Source: Parapristionchus giblindavisi (Eukaryota > Nematoda > Chromadorea > Rhabditida > Diplogasteridae). From it: a DNA stretch of 64,000 bases. The stretch's first letter is position 1; each line of letters begins with the position of its first letter. This document shows positions 1 to 11,500 of this stretch, piece after piece. The translations under genes were made by a program, and so were the position numbers. Under the pieces are notes generated by a model, which was not told the origin of the DNA, did not search any database, and saw only the letters and a list, made by a program, of their open reading frames with translations. Location: contig CALSFV010000015.1 of NCBI GenBank assembly GCA_943737045.1, forward strand, positions 432,501 to 496,500. The letters run 5' to 3'.

Positions 1-99
1 CACACACTTGCCTATTATCTTATTCGATATCACTTCCTCAATCCAATTCATTAATCATATCAGACACAAGTTATACAGTGTAGGCAACAAGTCTCCGGC

Positions 100-350
100 C
101 ACTTTTTTTCATTTTTTATAACTTTTGATCCAGGAAAGCAATCAAGCTGCTCTTTTCAGTCAATGTAGAGAATTTATTAAGGAATACAACCATGATGTGT
201 ATATTACATTAGTTCATTATTGCGTAGTGATATCGAATTACACATTTTTGAAAAATTTTATTTCTTTAGTCAAATGTCCTGTTCTTCTGAAACATTGTGA
301 AAGTGTACAACTCCACTAGGGCTGCACAGTCAAACAATCCGGAATGGCTC
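100..350 (-). repeat. Dispersed repeat, related to 23,300-23,560
   Basis: Read on the minus strand, this stretch matches the plus strand near 23,354-23,520. Shared landmarks are CTAGTGGAG, then CACAATGTTTCAGAAGAACA, then ACTAAGAAA- or ACTAAAGAAA-type sequence. The two copies are diverged and neither contains a recognisable protein. From 351 to 577 I see no gene, only AT-rich sequence with short shared words. Confidence 0.5.
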
Positions 351-956
351 CGACTCCGATTTCAAACTGTAGCAGGGTTGCAACTTTGACCCCCAAAATT
401 TATAACTCAGCTTCTAGATGTGCTAATGACCCGTTCTAAGTGTCAAAATGATGCAAGTGGCGAGTAATGTTTATCCCCAGATTACGGTAGTCATAGCTCG
501 TCATTTGCATTCCGGACTTAAAATAATTTTTTTGTTGGGAGGACCGATTTTGAGACCCTACCGTTCAGAGGGCAGGTGTTCTAAAATTATGGTTCCTGCG
601 CAAGCAGCTTTGTAATGTATCATATACAGTACCGTCCAAAAGTATACCAAAAAGTACATTTCTCGTCATAACTTTTTTCAAACTCAACCGATCCTGTCCA
701 GCTTTTCAGGGATTATGTTGAGAGTGTTTACGCGTTTTTCACAAATAAACACCCCGGTTGAACTCTCTCTGTAAAATTTATTTCGAATTTACCAAAAGTC
801 ACAAAAGTGAGATTTTCGTTTTCTTCGATTTCTTCTGAGTTTTCCCATTCATTTCGCTACCAATGCGTGTTATATCATTGTAAAACTATTACACGGCCTC
901 TTTGGAGCAAGAATCTACCGATATCCGAGTGAGAATTCATTCGTCGTTGACGTCAG

Positions 957-1331
957 ATGGGACTGTCAGCAGTCACCCTCTCACAGTATATCCGGGTGTC
1001 TGTTTCGACCATCCACAATGTCATCATAGCTCCAATCTATGCTCAAACAATGAAGAAGATTAATGGACGACCTCGCAAGACGACTATGACCTCTGATCGT
1101 CTGATTGCCCGCATCCAGAAGGAGAATCCGACGCTCAATGCAATGGACACCAAGCAAGAAACGCCGGAATTTCAACAAATTTGGATACCTAAAGCTTCTA
1201 AACTTGGCTGAAACGGTGTTTGAGGGAACGAAATAGGTCTCCAGGATATTGACGTACTCGTCCTTCTTTACAATTCCCTTCAGATGGCCCTGGGGACCAA
1301 CCGCATCTACAGAGAAACAACCCCACAACAT
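957..1331 (+). pseudogene. Tc1 transposase fragments, left arm
   Basis: On the plus strand, 957-1,211 encodes a piece with the helix-turn-helix/GRPRKTT region typical of Tc1 transposase N-termini (GRPRKTTMTSDRLIARI). On the minus strand, about 1,210-1,331 encodes a C-terminal-type piece (LWGCFS, then GHLKGIVKKDEYVNIL). N- and C-terminal parts therefore face each other and the catalytic middle is mostly lost. The arrangement is mirrored in the right arm. Confidence 0.75.
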
Positions 1332-1398
1332 CGACTATCTGAATTGGACCACACAACAGTGGTAGTAGGTCGTATCCTCAGACGAAAACAAGTTTCTG

Positions 1399-1781
1399 AT
1401 GATTGGTACGGTGGGAATAGGTCATTTTCGACATCCTGTTAACACTAGATTGGATGGGAACTACCAGCTGCTCACCTTGAAGCTTGGACGAGTATCGTTG
1501 ATTTTGTGGGGTTATTTCTCGGCAGTTGGGGCTGGTCCCCTCGACCATGTGAAGGGAATTATGGGGAAGGAAGACTACACTGGTATCTTAGAGATCTATT
1601 TCCTTCCCTCAAACGTCTTTTCACTCAAGATAGAAGCTTCACATATCTCAATTTGGTAAAATTCCGCAAGTTCTTGCTTGGTGTCCATTGCAGTAAGCCT
1701 CGAGTTCTCCATCGCGACGCGTGTAATAATTTGATGAGATGTCGTGGTCGTCTTGAGAGGTCGTCCATTAGTCCTTCTCAT
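1399..1781 (+). pseudogene. Tc1 transposase fragments, right arm
   Basis: The plus strand at about 1,450-1,620 encodes the C-terminal piece (LWGYFS, then GPLDHVKGIMGKEDYTGIL). The minus strand at 1,596-1,781 encodes the N-terminal piece (NGRPLKTTTTSHQIITR, then AMDTKQE). This is the mirror of the left arm but clearly diverged in sequence, so the palindrome is old or was assembled from two different copies. Confidence 0.75.
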
Positions 1782-2570
1782 TGTTTTGGCATTGGAGTTC
1801 TAATGACCTTGGGGATAGTCGAAACAGACATCCGGAACAGCTGCGACAGGGGGCTGCGGACGGAGCCATCTGACATTCGCGACGAAAGAATTCTAGTACA
1901 GATATCGGTGGAATATTGTTCCCAAGAGGCCGCGATATAGTTTTAAAATGATATAACACACATTGGTAACGAAATGAGTGAAAAACTCTGAAGGAAACGA
2001 AGAAAACGAAAATCTCACTTTTGTGACTTTTGATAAATTCGAAATTAATTTTACCGTTAGAGTTCAACCGGGGTGTTTATTTCTGCAAAACACGTAAAAA
2101 CACTCTCAAAATTATCTCTGAAAAGCTGGACAGGATCGGTTGAGTTTGAAAAAAGTTATGACGAAAAATGTACTTTTTGGTATACTTTTGGACGGTACTG
2201 TATGTATTTACCTTATTTTGGTTTGGTTTCGAGTCCTTTCAGACCCGTAGAAAAGTTATGCTCATATCTACTCGGTTTCTGCGATCAAAGATCAAAATCC
2301 AAAGATCAAAGATCGAGGTTCAGCAATAGTGTAAAATTTTTTTTGAACATCTCTAACATGCATAGGTGCTTTGTAAATAAGAGATTTCATCAATAGAGGC
2401 CCAGGGATGAGAGCAATGAGAGAGAAAGCACAAGAGTGCGCACCGAGTACACCTCAGCATAACTTTTGCTACGGGTCTGAAAGGAATCGGAACTAATCCA
2501 AAATAAGGGAACTAAATATATGATACATTACAAAGCTGCTTGCGCAGGAACCATAATTTTAGAGGGGGTG

Positions 2571-3106
2571 GCGTATAGCAACCAAAGTTGCATCGTTCTT
2601 ATTAGTGGGAGTATACAGTATTGTGCTACCGTAACCATCAGGAATCGCGAACTGACTTTTTTCAGTCGACCCATGACCCGGGGTTCATGGTTGAAAATGG
2701 CCGAAGTCGAAAAATTCATGATGGCTCGCGATCAAATACTAGTTGCCATTATATCAATAGTGAGCCAACTTTTCTCTTTATGGATACCGTAACCCGAACT
2801 ACCATAATCTAGCTACCGTACTACAATATTATAGCGAAATTCACGGCAAATCCCGGTTTGATTACGGTAGTTGGGGTTACGGTATCCGGAAAGATAAATG
2901 TTGGCTCACTATTGATATAATGGCAACTGAAATTTGGTCTCGGACTATCATGAATTTTTCGACCTCGGCCATTTTCAACCATGAACCCGGTCATGGGTCG
3001 GCTGAAAAAATTCAGTTCGCGATTCCTGACGGTTACGGTAGCACAATACCGTATACTCCCACAAATAACAACGATGCAACTTTTGTTGCTATACTCTACC
3101 CCCCAA
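2571..3106. repeat. Fold-back repeat, about 530 bp
   Basis: The arm 2,571-2,815 (from GGCGTATAGCAACC onward) is repeated inverted at about 2,865-3,106 (ending GTTGCTATACTC). Landmarks such as AGTGAGCCAAC, TTCATGGTTGAAAATGG and TGTGCTACCGTAACC are found in both arms. A short AT-rich loop holds TACGGTAG-type words. No coding sequence is apparent. From 3,107 to 3,838 I see no supported gene. Confidence 0.75.
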
Positions 3107-3839
3107 CCGATTTATGATCCGTTGTGAAAACGATCGTTGGCAAATCGATCGCCCCCCTGATATCATCATCCTTCATCATATCATCCATAAAATACATTTT
3201 CGGCGCTCTCACAGTTTCCTATAGTGGGTCGGTTTAGAAAAATCGTTAATTTGCGCTTAAATTATAATCTTTCGCATAAAAAAGCGCCGTTACATTGTGT
3301 GTCGATCCTCACATTATCAGGATATGGAAATTTATGATCCATAAGATTCTACCATTCCTTTCATCTCTCATATCGTTATGTCCTCTAATCATCTGAACAA
3401 ATGAATAGATACGATGAACGATGAATGAATCACTGAATGATCCTTATTCATCCATTAACAATAATCATGAACAATAAAAATCATCATAACAAATAGTAGG
3501 TACGAAGAGGAGATTAGCCTCGCCCAAACCCCCTTGAATTGGTCTTGAAGTATACTGGCATAGCAGCGACCCGCAGGACACTGTGCACCTTGAATAAGAA
3601 GAACTACATTATTCTAAAGATTAACAGCCTCATATCATCCTACTCACTCCATCTCCTTCTTATCTTCATCAACTATCTATTATCACTCAAAACACTTCCT
3701 TATATAACACGCTATCTGAGAAAGTCGACATATGTGTGGTATCGACGAAAAATGGATTTTTCTGTTTTATGTATGACAATTACAGGCACCATGAGTGTAG
3801 TTCGCTGGTACTTGGAAATTTCTTCCAATTGAAAATTCG

Positions 3840-4515
3840 CTTCAGGAGGTGACCACACAACGATTTGGCGCCTTTTCCTAAAAAGTTTATTTCGAATCCA
3901 ATCGATTCGGGAGTGGGTGCAATGGACTCCTTGGCGAATTCTAAGAAACTATTGCTGAGGAAAGTTTTTTGATCAAAGATCAACGAAGGCTGGAATACTG
4001 GAATTTTTAGAAAAAAATTCACATTAAATTAATTATCATTATTTTCCCATGGCCCAGGTAAATTTTTTATTTGCTCAATAGCTTCTGCATATTATATTAC
4101 ACCTTTAGTTTAAAATTGATAATTTTTAAAAATATGCAAGTTTGTAAACTAATCAATTTTGTTTGCTGTTTCAGTTGTGGTGAGGATTGGCGATGTTCTC
4201 TAAAACGTTTATTTCTAATCTAATCGATTCGGGACTGGGCGCATTCGAATCCTTGTCTAAATCTAAGAAACTATTGCTTAGGAGAGTTTTTCGACCAACG
4301 GTCAACGATCGCTGGAATTGGGAATTTTCGAAAAAAAATGTTTACATTGAATTAATTCTCAATGTTTTTCATAATGCTCACTATGTAGAAGCGACTGAGC
4401 AAATAAAAACATACATTCGCCATGGAAAATAGTGAGAATTAATTAATGTAAAATTTTTTTCCAAAATTCCCATTTCCAGCGTTCGTTGATCGTTGATCGA
4501 AAAGCTCAAAAGCTT
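3840..4515. repeat. Three related modules in direct and inverted order
   Basis: The module at about 3,865-4,075 (CCAATCGATTCGGGA, GAAACTATTGCT, GATCAACGA) recurs directly at 4,190-4,390 and in inverted, shorter form at 4,400-4,500. An 81-residue open frame at 4,187-4,432 lies wholly inside the repeat and is not judged a gene. The following 4,516-4,715 is unannotated. Confidence 0.6.
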
Positions 4516-4715
4516 TCGAACTCTCTTGTTCAATTCCTAACACAATTTAACATAATTACAATTATCTATAAAAGCCGTCTTCCTTCTTCTTCGTTTCAGT
4601 CCAGCGCTCTCCCATTTGGAGGAAAGGGCGGGGAGCACGGTCCCCCATTGGACTGCCCTCCCTAAAATGGGAGGGCATGCCTCCCCCAAACGGGCGAGCA
4701 GTTCTGCAAGTGCAG

Positions 4716-5180
4716 AACTTCTCATCCGTTCTCAGTCGGTTCTCATCCAGTCGGTTCTCATCCAGTCGGTTCTCATCCGGTGTGTTCTCATCCAGTCGGT
4801 TCTCATCCGGTCGGTTCTCATAAGCTCAGTTCTCATACGGTCGGATCTCATCCAGTCGGTTCTCATCCAGTCGGTTCTCATCCTGTGGGTTCTCATACGC
4901 TCAGTTCTCATACGATCGGTTCTCATCCGGTCTGTTCTCATCCAGTCGGTTCTCATCCGGTCGGTTCTAATAAGCTCAGTTCTCATACGGTCGGTTCTCA
5001 TCCAGTCGGTTCTCATCCAGTCGGTTCTCATCCAGTCGGTTCTCATAAGCTCAGTTCTCATACGCTCAGTTCTCATACGCTCAGTTCTCATCCGGTGGGT
5101 TCTCATCCAGTCGGTTCTCATACGCTCAGTTCTCATCCAGTCGGTTCTCATACGCTCAGTTCTCGTTCGGTCGCTTCCAC
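4716..5180. repeat. 15-bp minisatellite, about 31 units
   Basis: The 15-base unit GGTTCTCATCCAGTC repeats with variants at the last six bases (CCAGTC, CCGGTC, TACGCTC, TAAGCTC). Because the unit is a multiple of three and has few stops, several frames on both strands stay open and would encode five-residue repeats such as MRTDW or VLIQS. I treat these open frames as by-products. From 5,181 to 5,521 there is nothing recognisable. Confidence 0.9.
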
Positions 5181-5521
5181 TTATCATCCAGACGGTTCTC
5201 ATCCGACGGCTCTCATCCGGCCTAGTTCCAAAAAAAACAAATGGTAGCATTTTTTTTGCCAAATTGAGGATAATAAAAAAATCTTGTATGCGGTTACACC
5301 TCGGGGTTATGAATTAGCTACTTTTCCGTTTGCGCTAATACATAAACGAACCGAAAATCAAAGTGATGGTAGGATCATAAACATAGCATTTGATAGGAAC
5401 TATTGGAGTATGTTGAGGGTAATTGGATAAATAATATGTTCATGGTATAGACAATTTTATGACTAAATTCTTTCCTCACTTTATTTCAATCATTTCAAAT
5501 AATTCTACATATTATTTTTAG

Positions 5522-8500
5522 AGTGTACATGTCGACAAGACTCTTACCTACGCCCAAGGAGTGATTCATGGAGCGATCGTTTGTGTAGTTGCTTTGGGTG
5601 TTCATCTCTACCTTTTACGGGCAAAGGATCGGGAATATACCGGTGTAAGAAAGCTTATATATTTTTATTTTTATTTTATTTATTTATCGTACACCGCAAA
5701 GGTGTTTCAACAAGTACAGAATGTTCGAGTGCAAGAAAAAAATATATGAGAGAATAAAAATTATTAAAAGAGAGGTGGATGGGGATGGGGGGGGGAATGT
5801 GAGAGATCAATTGATCACGCCTTCTGCTACAGTCAGGAAGAGTAAAGAGGGGAGGAGCCTCTTGTGCGGTGGAGCAGCCGCAAATCCAATGTATATCGTA
5901 TTGGATCTCTGAGTGAGCAGGGAGGGAGAGATCAAAGATCAAGTCGACCGGGAAGATGGGACGTGGATTACAAATTTGGGACAGCAACACCTAGATTATT
6001 TGGAAGATCAGGGAAAGTAATTAGATGACGTTTAATACAAGGGATCGACAATTTAGGGTCACAAATTGTATGCAGTTTATTCAAAAATCGGGATGTTCTA
6101 TGGGAGAATGATGCTTTTAGGTTTTCTCTATTGGACTTGGGGATGTGGAGAACAAAAGCATTTTGACGACGGCTAATAGATCGATATGTATAAAAACGAC
6201 TAATAGGAAGGTCTACAGTACAAGCGAATATTTTAAGTGCTAGAATGAGATCGGAAACAATTCGACGAACATAGAGACTAGGGAGTGCATAGAATGATAG
6301 TCTATTTGCATACGAAGGACATACAATTTTAGAACGAGAACAACGATAGAAAAGTAAGCGAGTAAATAAATGTTGAGCCTTTTCTAATCTACGGATTCTG
6401 CCTTTAGCTGAAGGGGACCAGACGGGGGAAGCATATTCTAATATGGGAATAATGAAAGATTGATAGGCACGAATATAAGGTTCAGGTAAAGTACATGTGA
6501 CACTACGAAAGAGAAGGTAAATAAGAGATGAAGCTTTATTGCAAACAGTAGAGATGTGGGTATCGAAATTGAGAGATACATCAATAAGGACTCCTAGGTC
6601 CTTAACAGAAGTGGTGTGGGGTAGGTCAATAGAATTAAGTTGGTACTTATGGTAGGGATTGTTTTTGCCTAAATAAATAACGTTGCATTTGTTTGTAGCA
6701 ACTTCTAACTGCCATTTTTTTGCAGTAATCTATGAAAGCCGATAACCCCGACTGAAAATGGGAATGAGAATCAGATGGCGAAAGTGGGTCATAAGCAGTA
6801 AATAGTTTGACATCGTCAGCAAAAAGCCTACAGGAAAGACCAGGGAAGGGAGAAAATACCCGGGGAAGATCAAAAGTGTATAGCAAAAAAAAGAAGAGGA
6901 CCCAAAACTGTACCTTGAGGAACACCAGAGATGACCTCTCTCTCATTAGAGAGAGAAGATCCAATACGAACTCTAAAACGTCTTTTATCCAAATATGAAC
7001 CACTTTAACAAACAATCACGAATGCCAAGTGAACGTAATTTACATAATAACTTGGGATGAGAGACTTTGTCGAAAGCCTTAGCAAGATCAATATAAGCGA
7101 CATCTATACAACGATCACGATCGATATCTTCACGCCAGGACTGGGTACAATCAAGTAGTTGGGTAACAGTGGATTTATTACTAAGGAAACCATGTTGCTC
7201 GGAAGGAATAATATTGTGGATTTGACACCACCGTATTAACTTTGGTTTGAGAAGCCTTTCCATTATTTTGGAAGGAATAGGTGTCAGGCTAATAGGGCGA
7301 AAATGAGAGACTAAGGAGGGGCTAGAAACTTTGGGGATGGGAATGACTATAGAGGATTTCCAGAGGGATGGGATATCACCGAGCATGAGACTGTAATTAA
7401 ATATGTGTGCAAGAGGTTCAGAGAGGGAGGCGAAACAGTGCTTGAAAATAATGGAAGGAATATTATCGGAAGGAAGAGAACAAGAAGTGGAGACTCGTTT
7501 GAGAAGGGGGGAAATGTCTTGGGGCAAAACAACTGAAACACGTAATGTGGAGGAAATAGTGGAGGATGGTGAAGGCATGGTACCATCGTCACGAGTGAAT
7601 ACGGAAGTAAAATATTCAGACAGAGATTCAGCCTTGTCAAAATCGCTAGTGACAGTGGAACCATCTGATCTAGTGAGAGAGGCTACAATCATTGACTTAG
7701 ACTTAAAGCGAGTAGAGATGTAACGATAGAATGAACGACCATGAGTTTTACAAAGTAGACGGTTTTCATAGTTACGAGTAAATTTTCGAATTTCGCGATC
7801 AAGCTTTAGAGAAACGGAATGAAACAATTCTTGTACGGGGCGGAGGTGTAACTTATCAAAAAGAGCACGCTTGTGAGCAAGAAGAGATTTAATGTGTGGG
7901 GGATAGTGGTCAACAGATAGAGTTTGCTTCTTCAAAGGGACAAAAAGTGAAAAGAGAGAGTAGATATAAGAGCAGAAGCGATTATACATGTCCGAAATAT
8001 CCAAAAAACCAGCAAAAATTTCCGCCCAGTCCGTCCCAAACAGTGCATTATCCAAGGCGGGAAAGTCAGTTTTGCGAAAATCATAGGTGTGCACTGCTAT
8101 GGGAGGAGTGAGAGGAAAGTTGAAAAGGAAGGAAATTGAGGAATGATCGGAATTACGGAAGGGTGCAGAGAGAGAACAGTCAGTGACAACATTGGGAGGG
8201 GATAGAATGATATCCAAATAGTGATTATTAAGAGAAGGTCCAGGGACAACTTGGGAAAGATCGAGATCAATGGCTATATCATGGAGAAGGGAAGCTTGTG
8301 AGGAAAGAGTATCAGGAGAGGACCAATTTAAGTGCAAATTGAAATCACCCAATATCACAACCTGATGTTGGACAGAAACTAAAGAAGATAATTCGTCGAA
8401 AAGTTGGATGTTTTGGGCAGTAGTGGTATTGGGTGGTCGATAGACAAGAATGAAGCGGGTAGGAACATGGGTGAGGGGAGAATGAATATCGATAACAAGA

Positions 8501-11500
8501 ATATCACTGGATAATGTGGTGGAGGGGGAGATACGTGAAACGGGGATATGGTCACGGATTAGGGTACAAACGCCACCACCACGACGAGCACGATCATTAC
8601 GAAAGATACGGTAAGGAAAGGCAAGAAGTAGTTCAGAGTCAAAGATTCTGGAAGTTAACCAAGATTCAGTTATGAACAAAATATCAGGTCGATCGATAGA
8701 GAGAATGGAATGAAGATCAGGGATCTTATTGCAGAGAGAACGAGCATTGAAGAGAGTACAGGACAATGGAGAGGAGGGAAGGGGGTCGAGAGAGTGGGTG
8801 GAAATACGAGAGGGATGAGGGGGGAAAGAAGGAGAGGTCAGAGATGAAATGGGAGAATGGAATGAGAGAGTCTCAGAGCAATCGGATGATGATATCAATG
8901 AGTTCAAAGAACAATCAAGAGATAATGATGGACTATCTGGACATGTTCGACAATGTTCTACGATTGGTGAAAAAGTAGAGATACAGTATGGAGAATGATC
9001 GAGGAGCGGTGTACGGTAACCTAGTTTCCCTGAGGGAGTCGAGTACGAACTTTGGACTTAATGTCATCGCGATGCCAGAGCTGATCTCTGTACATCACGT
9101 ATGGACAAGAAGGATCCTTAGAACGCATCTCCCTCAGAGAATCTCTAAGTGACTTGCACTTCTCTCTCTCCTCTCGTGTCTGCGACTTGCGAATGTAGAT
9201 GCCCTTCCACTCCTCGTTTTTGCGGAGGGAATGGGCGTGTTTGAGTGCAGACAGTTGATGAGATCTAGAAGGCAAAACCACCTTGAGCAGTCGGGGACCC
9301 CGATCGGACTTTGGACCCATCCGAAAAACCATCTGAGGTACCGCCTCAACCTCGAGATGACTGAGAACTCGGCCTACGGCCATTCTATCAGACTCGAGTC
9401 TCTCCACAAGCGAGAGTGAGGAAGCGGCCTCGGGCAGACCAGAGATCACGAGGGATCTCGCCCTGAGATGGGCCTCGACAGGGTCCTCAGTGAGACCAGA
9501 TGAAGTGGGAGGAGAGGAGTTGGAGGAGGTGGGAGGGACGACCCCAACAGACTCCCCACTGGGAGGAGAATCATCCTTCTCCTTAGTGAGAAGCTCAACC
9601 TGAGTGGCCAGCTTACTCAGGAGCGAAGTGATTTCCTCCCAAAGTGGAGCCTCAACACCTTTGGGCACTTCACCCAACGCAAGAGCATGCGCGCTCGCAA
9701 CCATGTTGTCAAGCATACATCTCCTGGCAGGGGAGAAGCACCACCAGATGATGGGCGAGTCGTCCCACGAGGGGCCATGAGAGGAGATAAACGCGATAAT
9801 CAATAATCGAGAGAGAAAAGAAAGGTCACCTTCCCAGAGGAGGGAAGGATATTGTGTTTCTGATTCTCAAACATTGCCAGAAATATAAGTTTTTATATTG
9901 CATAATAGGTTATTCAAGCAATATTGTCAATCAGAGACTAATAACAAACAAGAAGAATTGAGTGGAATAAGTAAGAGGATAAAATGTGAATTAGTTTATC
10001 TTTTGATTGACAACGGAAATTCTGGATATTATTGACTTCAAAATAAAAGATTAAAGATTCAAAGATACCTCGAAGAAACAATTAAAATAATAATTTATTT
10101 ATATAATAATAAATTATACAATATTTACCTAGTTCATCTCGCTCTGCTTAGTCCTTTGTGTTGTTTGAACCAATTCTTTTTGAAATTCTTAAATTGATAC
10201 CAATAATTGTTGCAGACTCCCGGTCCAAGTAAAGTGGACGCATTCTACGCGAACTACGGTTGCTTCTTCCCGCGGCATGACACGAAATTGGAAAATGCAC
10301 TGGTCAAATTGGACAAGTATGGTAGCTTCAGCTTTGTGTACTGTTGCATGTCTACAGTAGTTGTCAAACAGGCCATTTTGGTTAAATAATAATTATTGAT
10401 TTCAGGCATGTAGACTTCATTGTTACGATCGATAAAGCGGAGAAACAGAGGTGCAAAGCAGTAGATAACGATAAGAGGTTGGTGTGCTTCATAAAATTTG
10501 TATGATTTACCTAAACAATGGTAGTTTTTCTCAGCGGAGTACGGCAGCTTAGAATATTGTACGGTCGTTGTTCAGCATACGGTAATTGTCGAACAGGGCT
10601 ATTGTACAAATAATATATTGACCGTATAGAATACACTTGCTTATTACATAACATGAAAGTAGCCAGCCAAAACTGCAATGAATTTCTATGTTTAGAGAAA
10701 GAGTCCAAGTGAGATAGTACATACCAGGGCTGGAATTTCCGTTTTTCCGATTTTCCGATTTTCCTACCTTTTTCGGAAAATTTTGATTTTCCGATTTTCC
10801 GAAAATTTTTCGGAAAATTCAGAAAATTTCTAGTGGCTAAAAGTCATCGAATAAAATTTTTTCTCGTTAAAATATGTGTTAAAAACTTTTATAGTTCGGA
10901 AAATTTCATTGAATAAAAATTTTTGATGAAAGAAAGTCATTGAATAAAAATTTTTTCTCATGAAAAAAAACATTACAAACAAAAAGCAGTAATAAATTCT
11001 TTTATCATTAAGACACCGGCTCGGTAAGATTCGAGGGTTGAGCCAGTGACCCCGGACATCGACGTCACCGATTTGGCTCAAATTTTTTTTTGTGGATACC
11101 TCCATGGCCCTCCATCACAGAATGGGTATTCATTTGGGCTGGGTCCTTGAAACATAAATGTGGCGGGTTCTCGAAATTTGAAAACTCGATTTTCACCAAA
11201 GAAAAGTGGAGCGACCTAGGTTCAATGTTAGTGTCGATTAATTACAAGTATGCCTAGACAACAAAAACTCGCTATAGGACTGTTCGGATATCCGATCGCA
11301 AACTGATTTTTTTACCTCCTCAAAACACATTAAAATTAATTAAAATTTTAAATTACAAAATCGCACAATTATTTTTGCCTTATATTATAGAGCAAAAAAT
11401 TCCGCGTCGAATGAGAGTAAAAAATCAAAAATCGATAGACCCCTATTTTGAGAAAAATGGGCCTGACCATGACTCGAAAATATTTTTGTTTTTAAAACCC

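Larger units (their letters stand above)
627..2200. mobile_element. Palindromic Tc1/mariner-type transposon with TA duplication
   Basis: The left end begins CAGTACCGTCCAAAAGTATA and the right end is its inverse, ending in GGTACTG. Both ends are flanked by TA (625-626 and 2,201-2,202), the hallmark of Tc1/mariner target duplication. The inverted similarity continues through the whole element, giving two arms of about 780 bp that meet near 1,400. Each arm carries decayed transposase pieces in opposite orientations, so the copy cannot encode a transposase and is non-autonomous. Confidence 0.88.
578..2563. repeat. Fold-back element interrupted by a Tc1-type insertion
   Basis: The 48 bases at 578-625 reappear inverted at 2,516-2,563 (shared word GGTTCCTGCGCAAGCAGC). 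The block 2,203-2,283 is likewise inverted at about 2,439-2,519. Removing the Tc1-type element at 627-2,200 leaves a palindrome of roughly 410 bp, so the Tc1 element landed inside an older fold-back element. No coding content belongs to the outer element. Confidence 0.65.
5660..9845 (-). mobile_element. CR1-like non-LTR retrotransposon, antisense in intron
   Basis: Minus-strand LINE with two open reading frames: ORF1 at 9,803-9,021, then ORF2 (endonuclease plus reverse transcriptase) from 8,907 down to a stop at 5,968-5,970. The 3' end is an ATAAATAA-type tail near 5,662-5,690, typical of CR1-group elements rather than a poly(A) tail. ORF2 is broken by frameshifts, so this copy is inactive. 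It sits in the first large intron of the plus-strand host gene, in the opposite orientation. Confidence 0.85.

Noticed and set aside
4616..5317. 233-residue frame of VLIQS repeats
   Set aside because: Entirely explained by the stop-free 15-bp repeat; opposite-strand frames are equally open.
8766..8978. Plus-strand frame over the LINE ORF2 start
   Set aside because: A shadow of the minus-strand endonuclease frame, with composition typical of an antisense reading.
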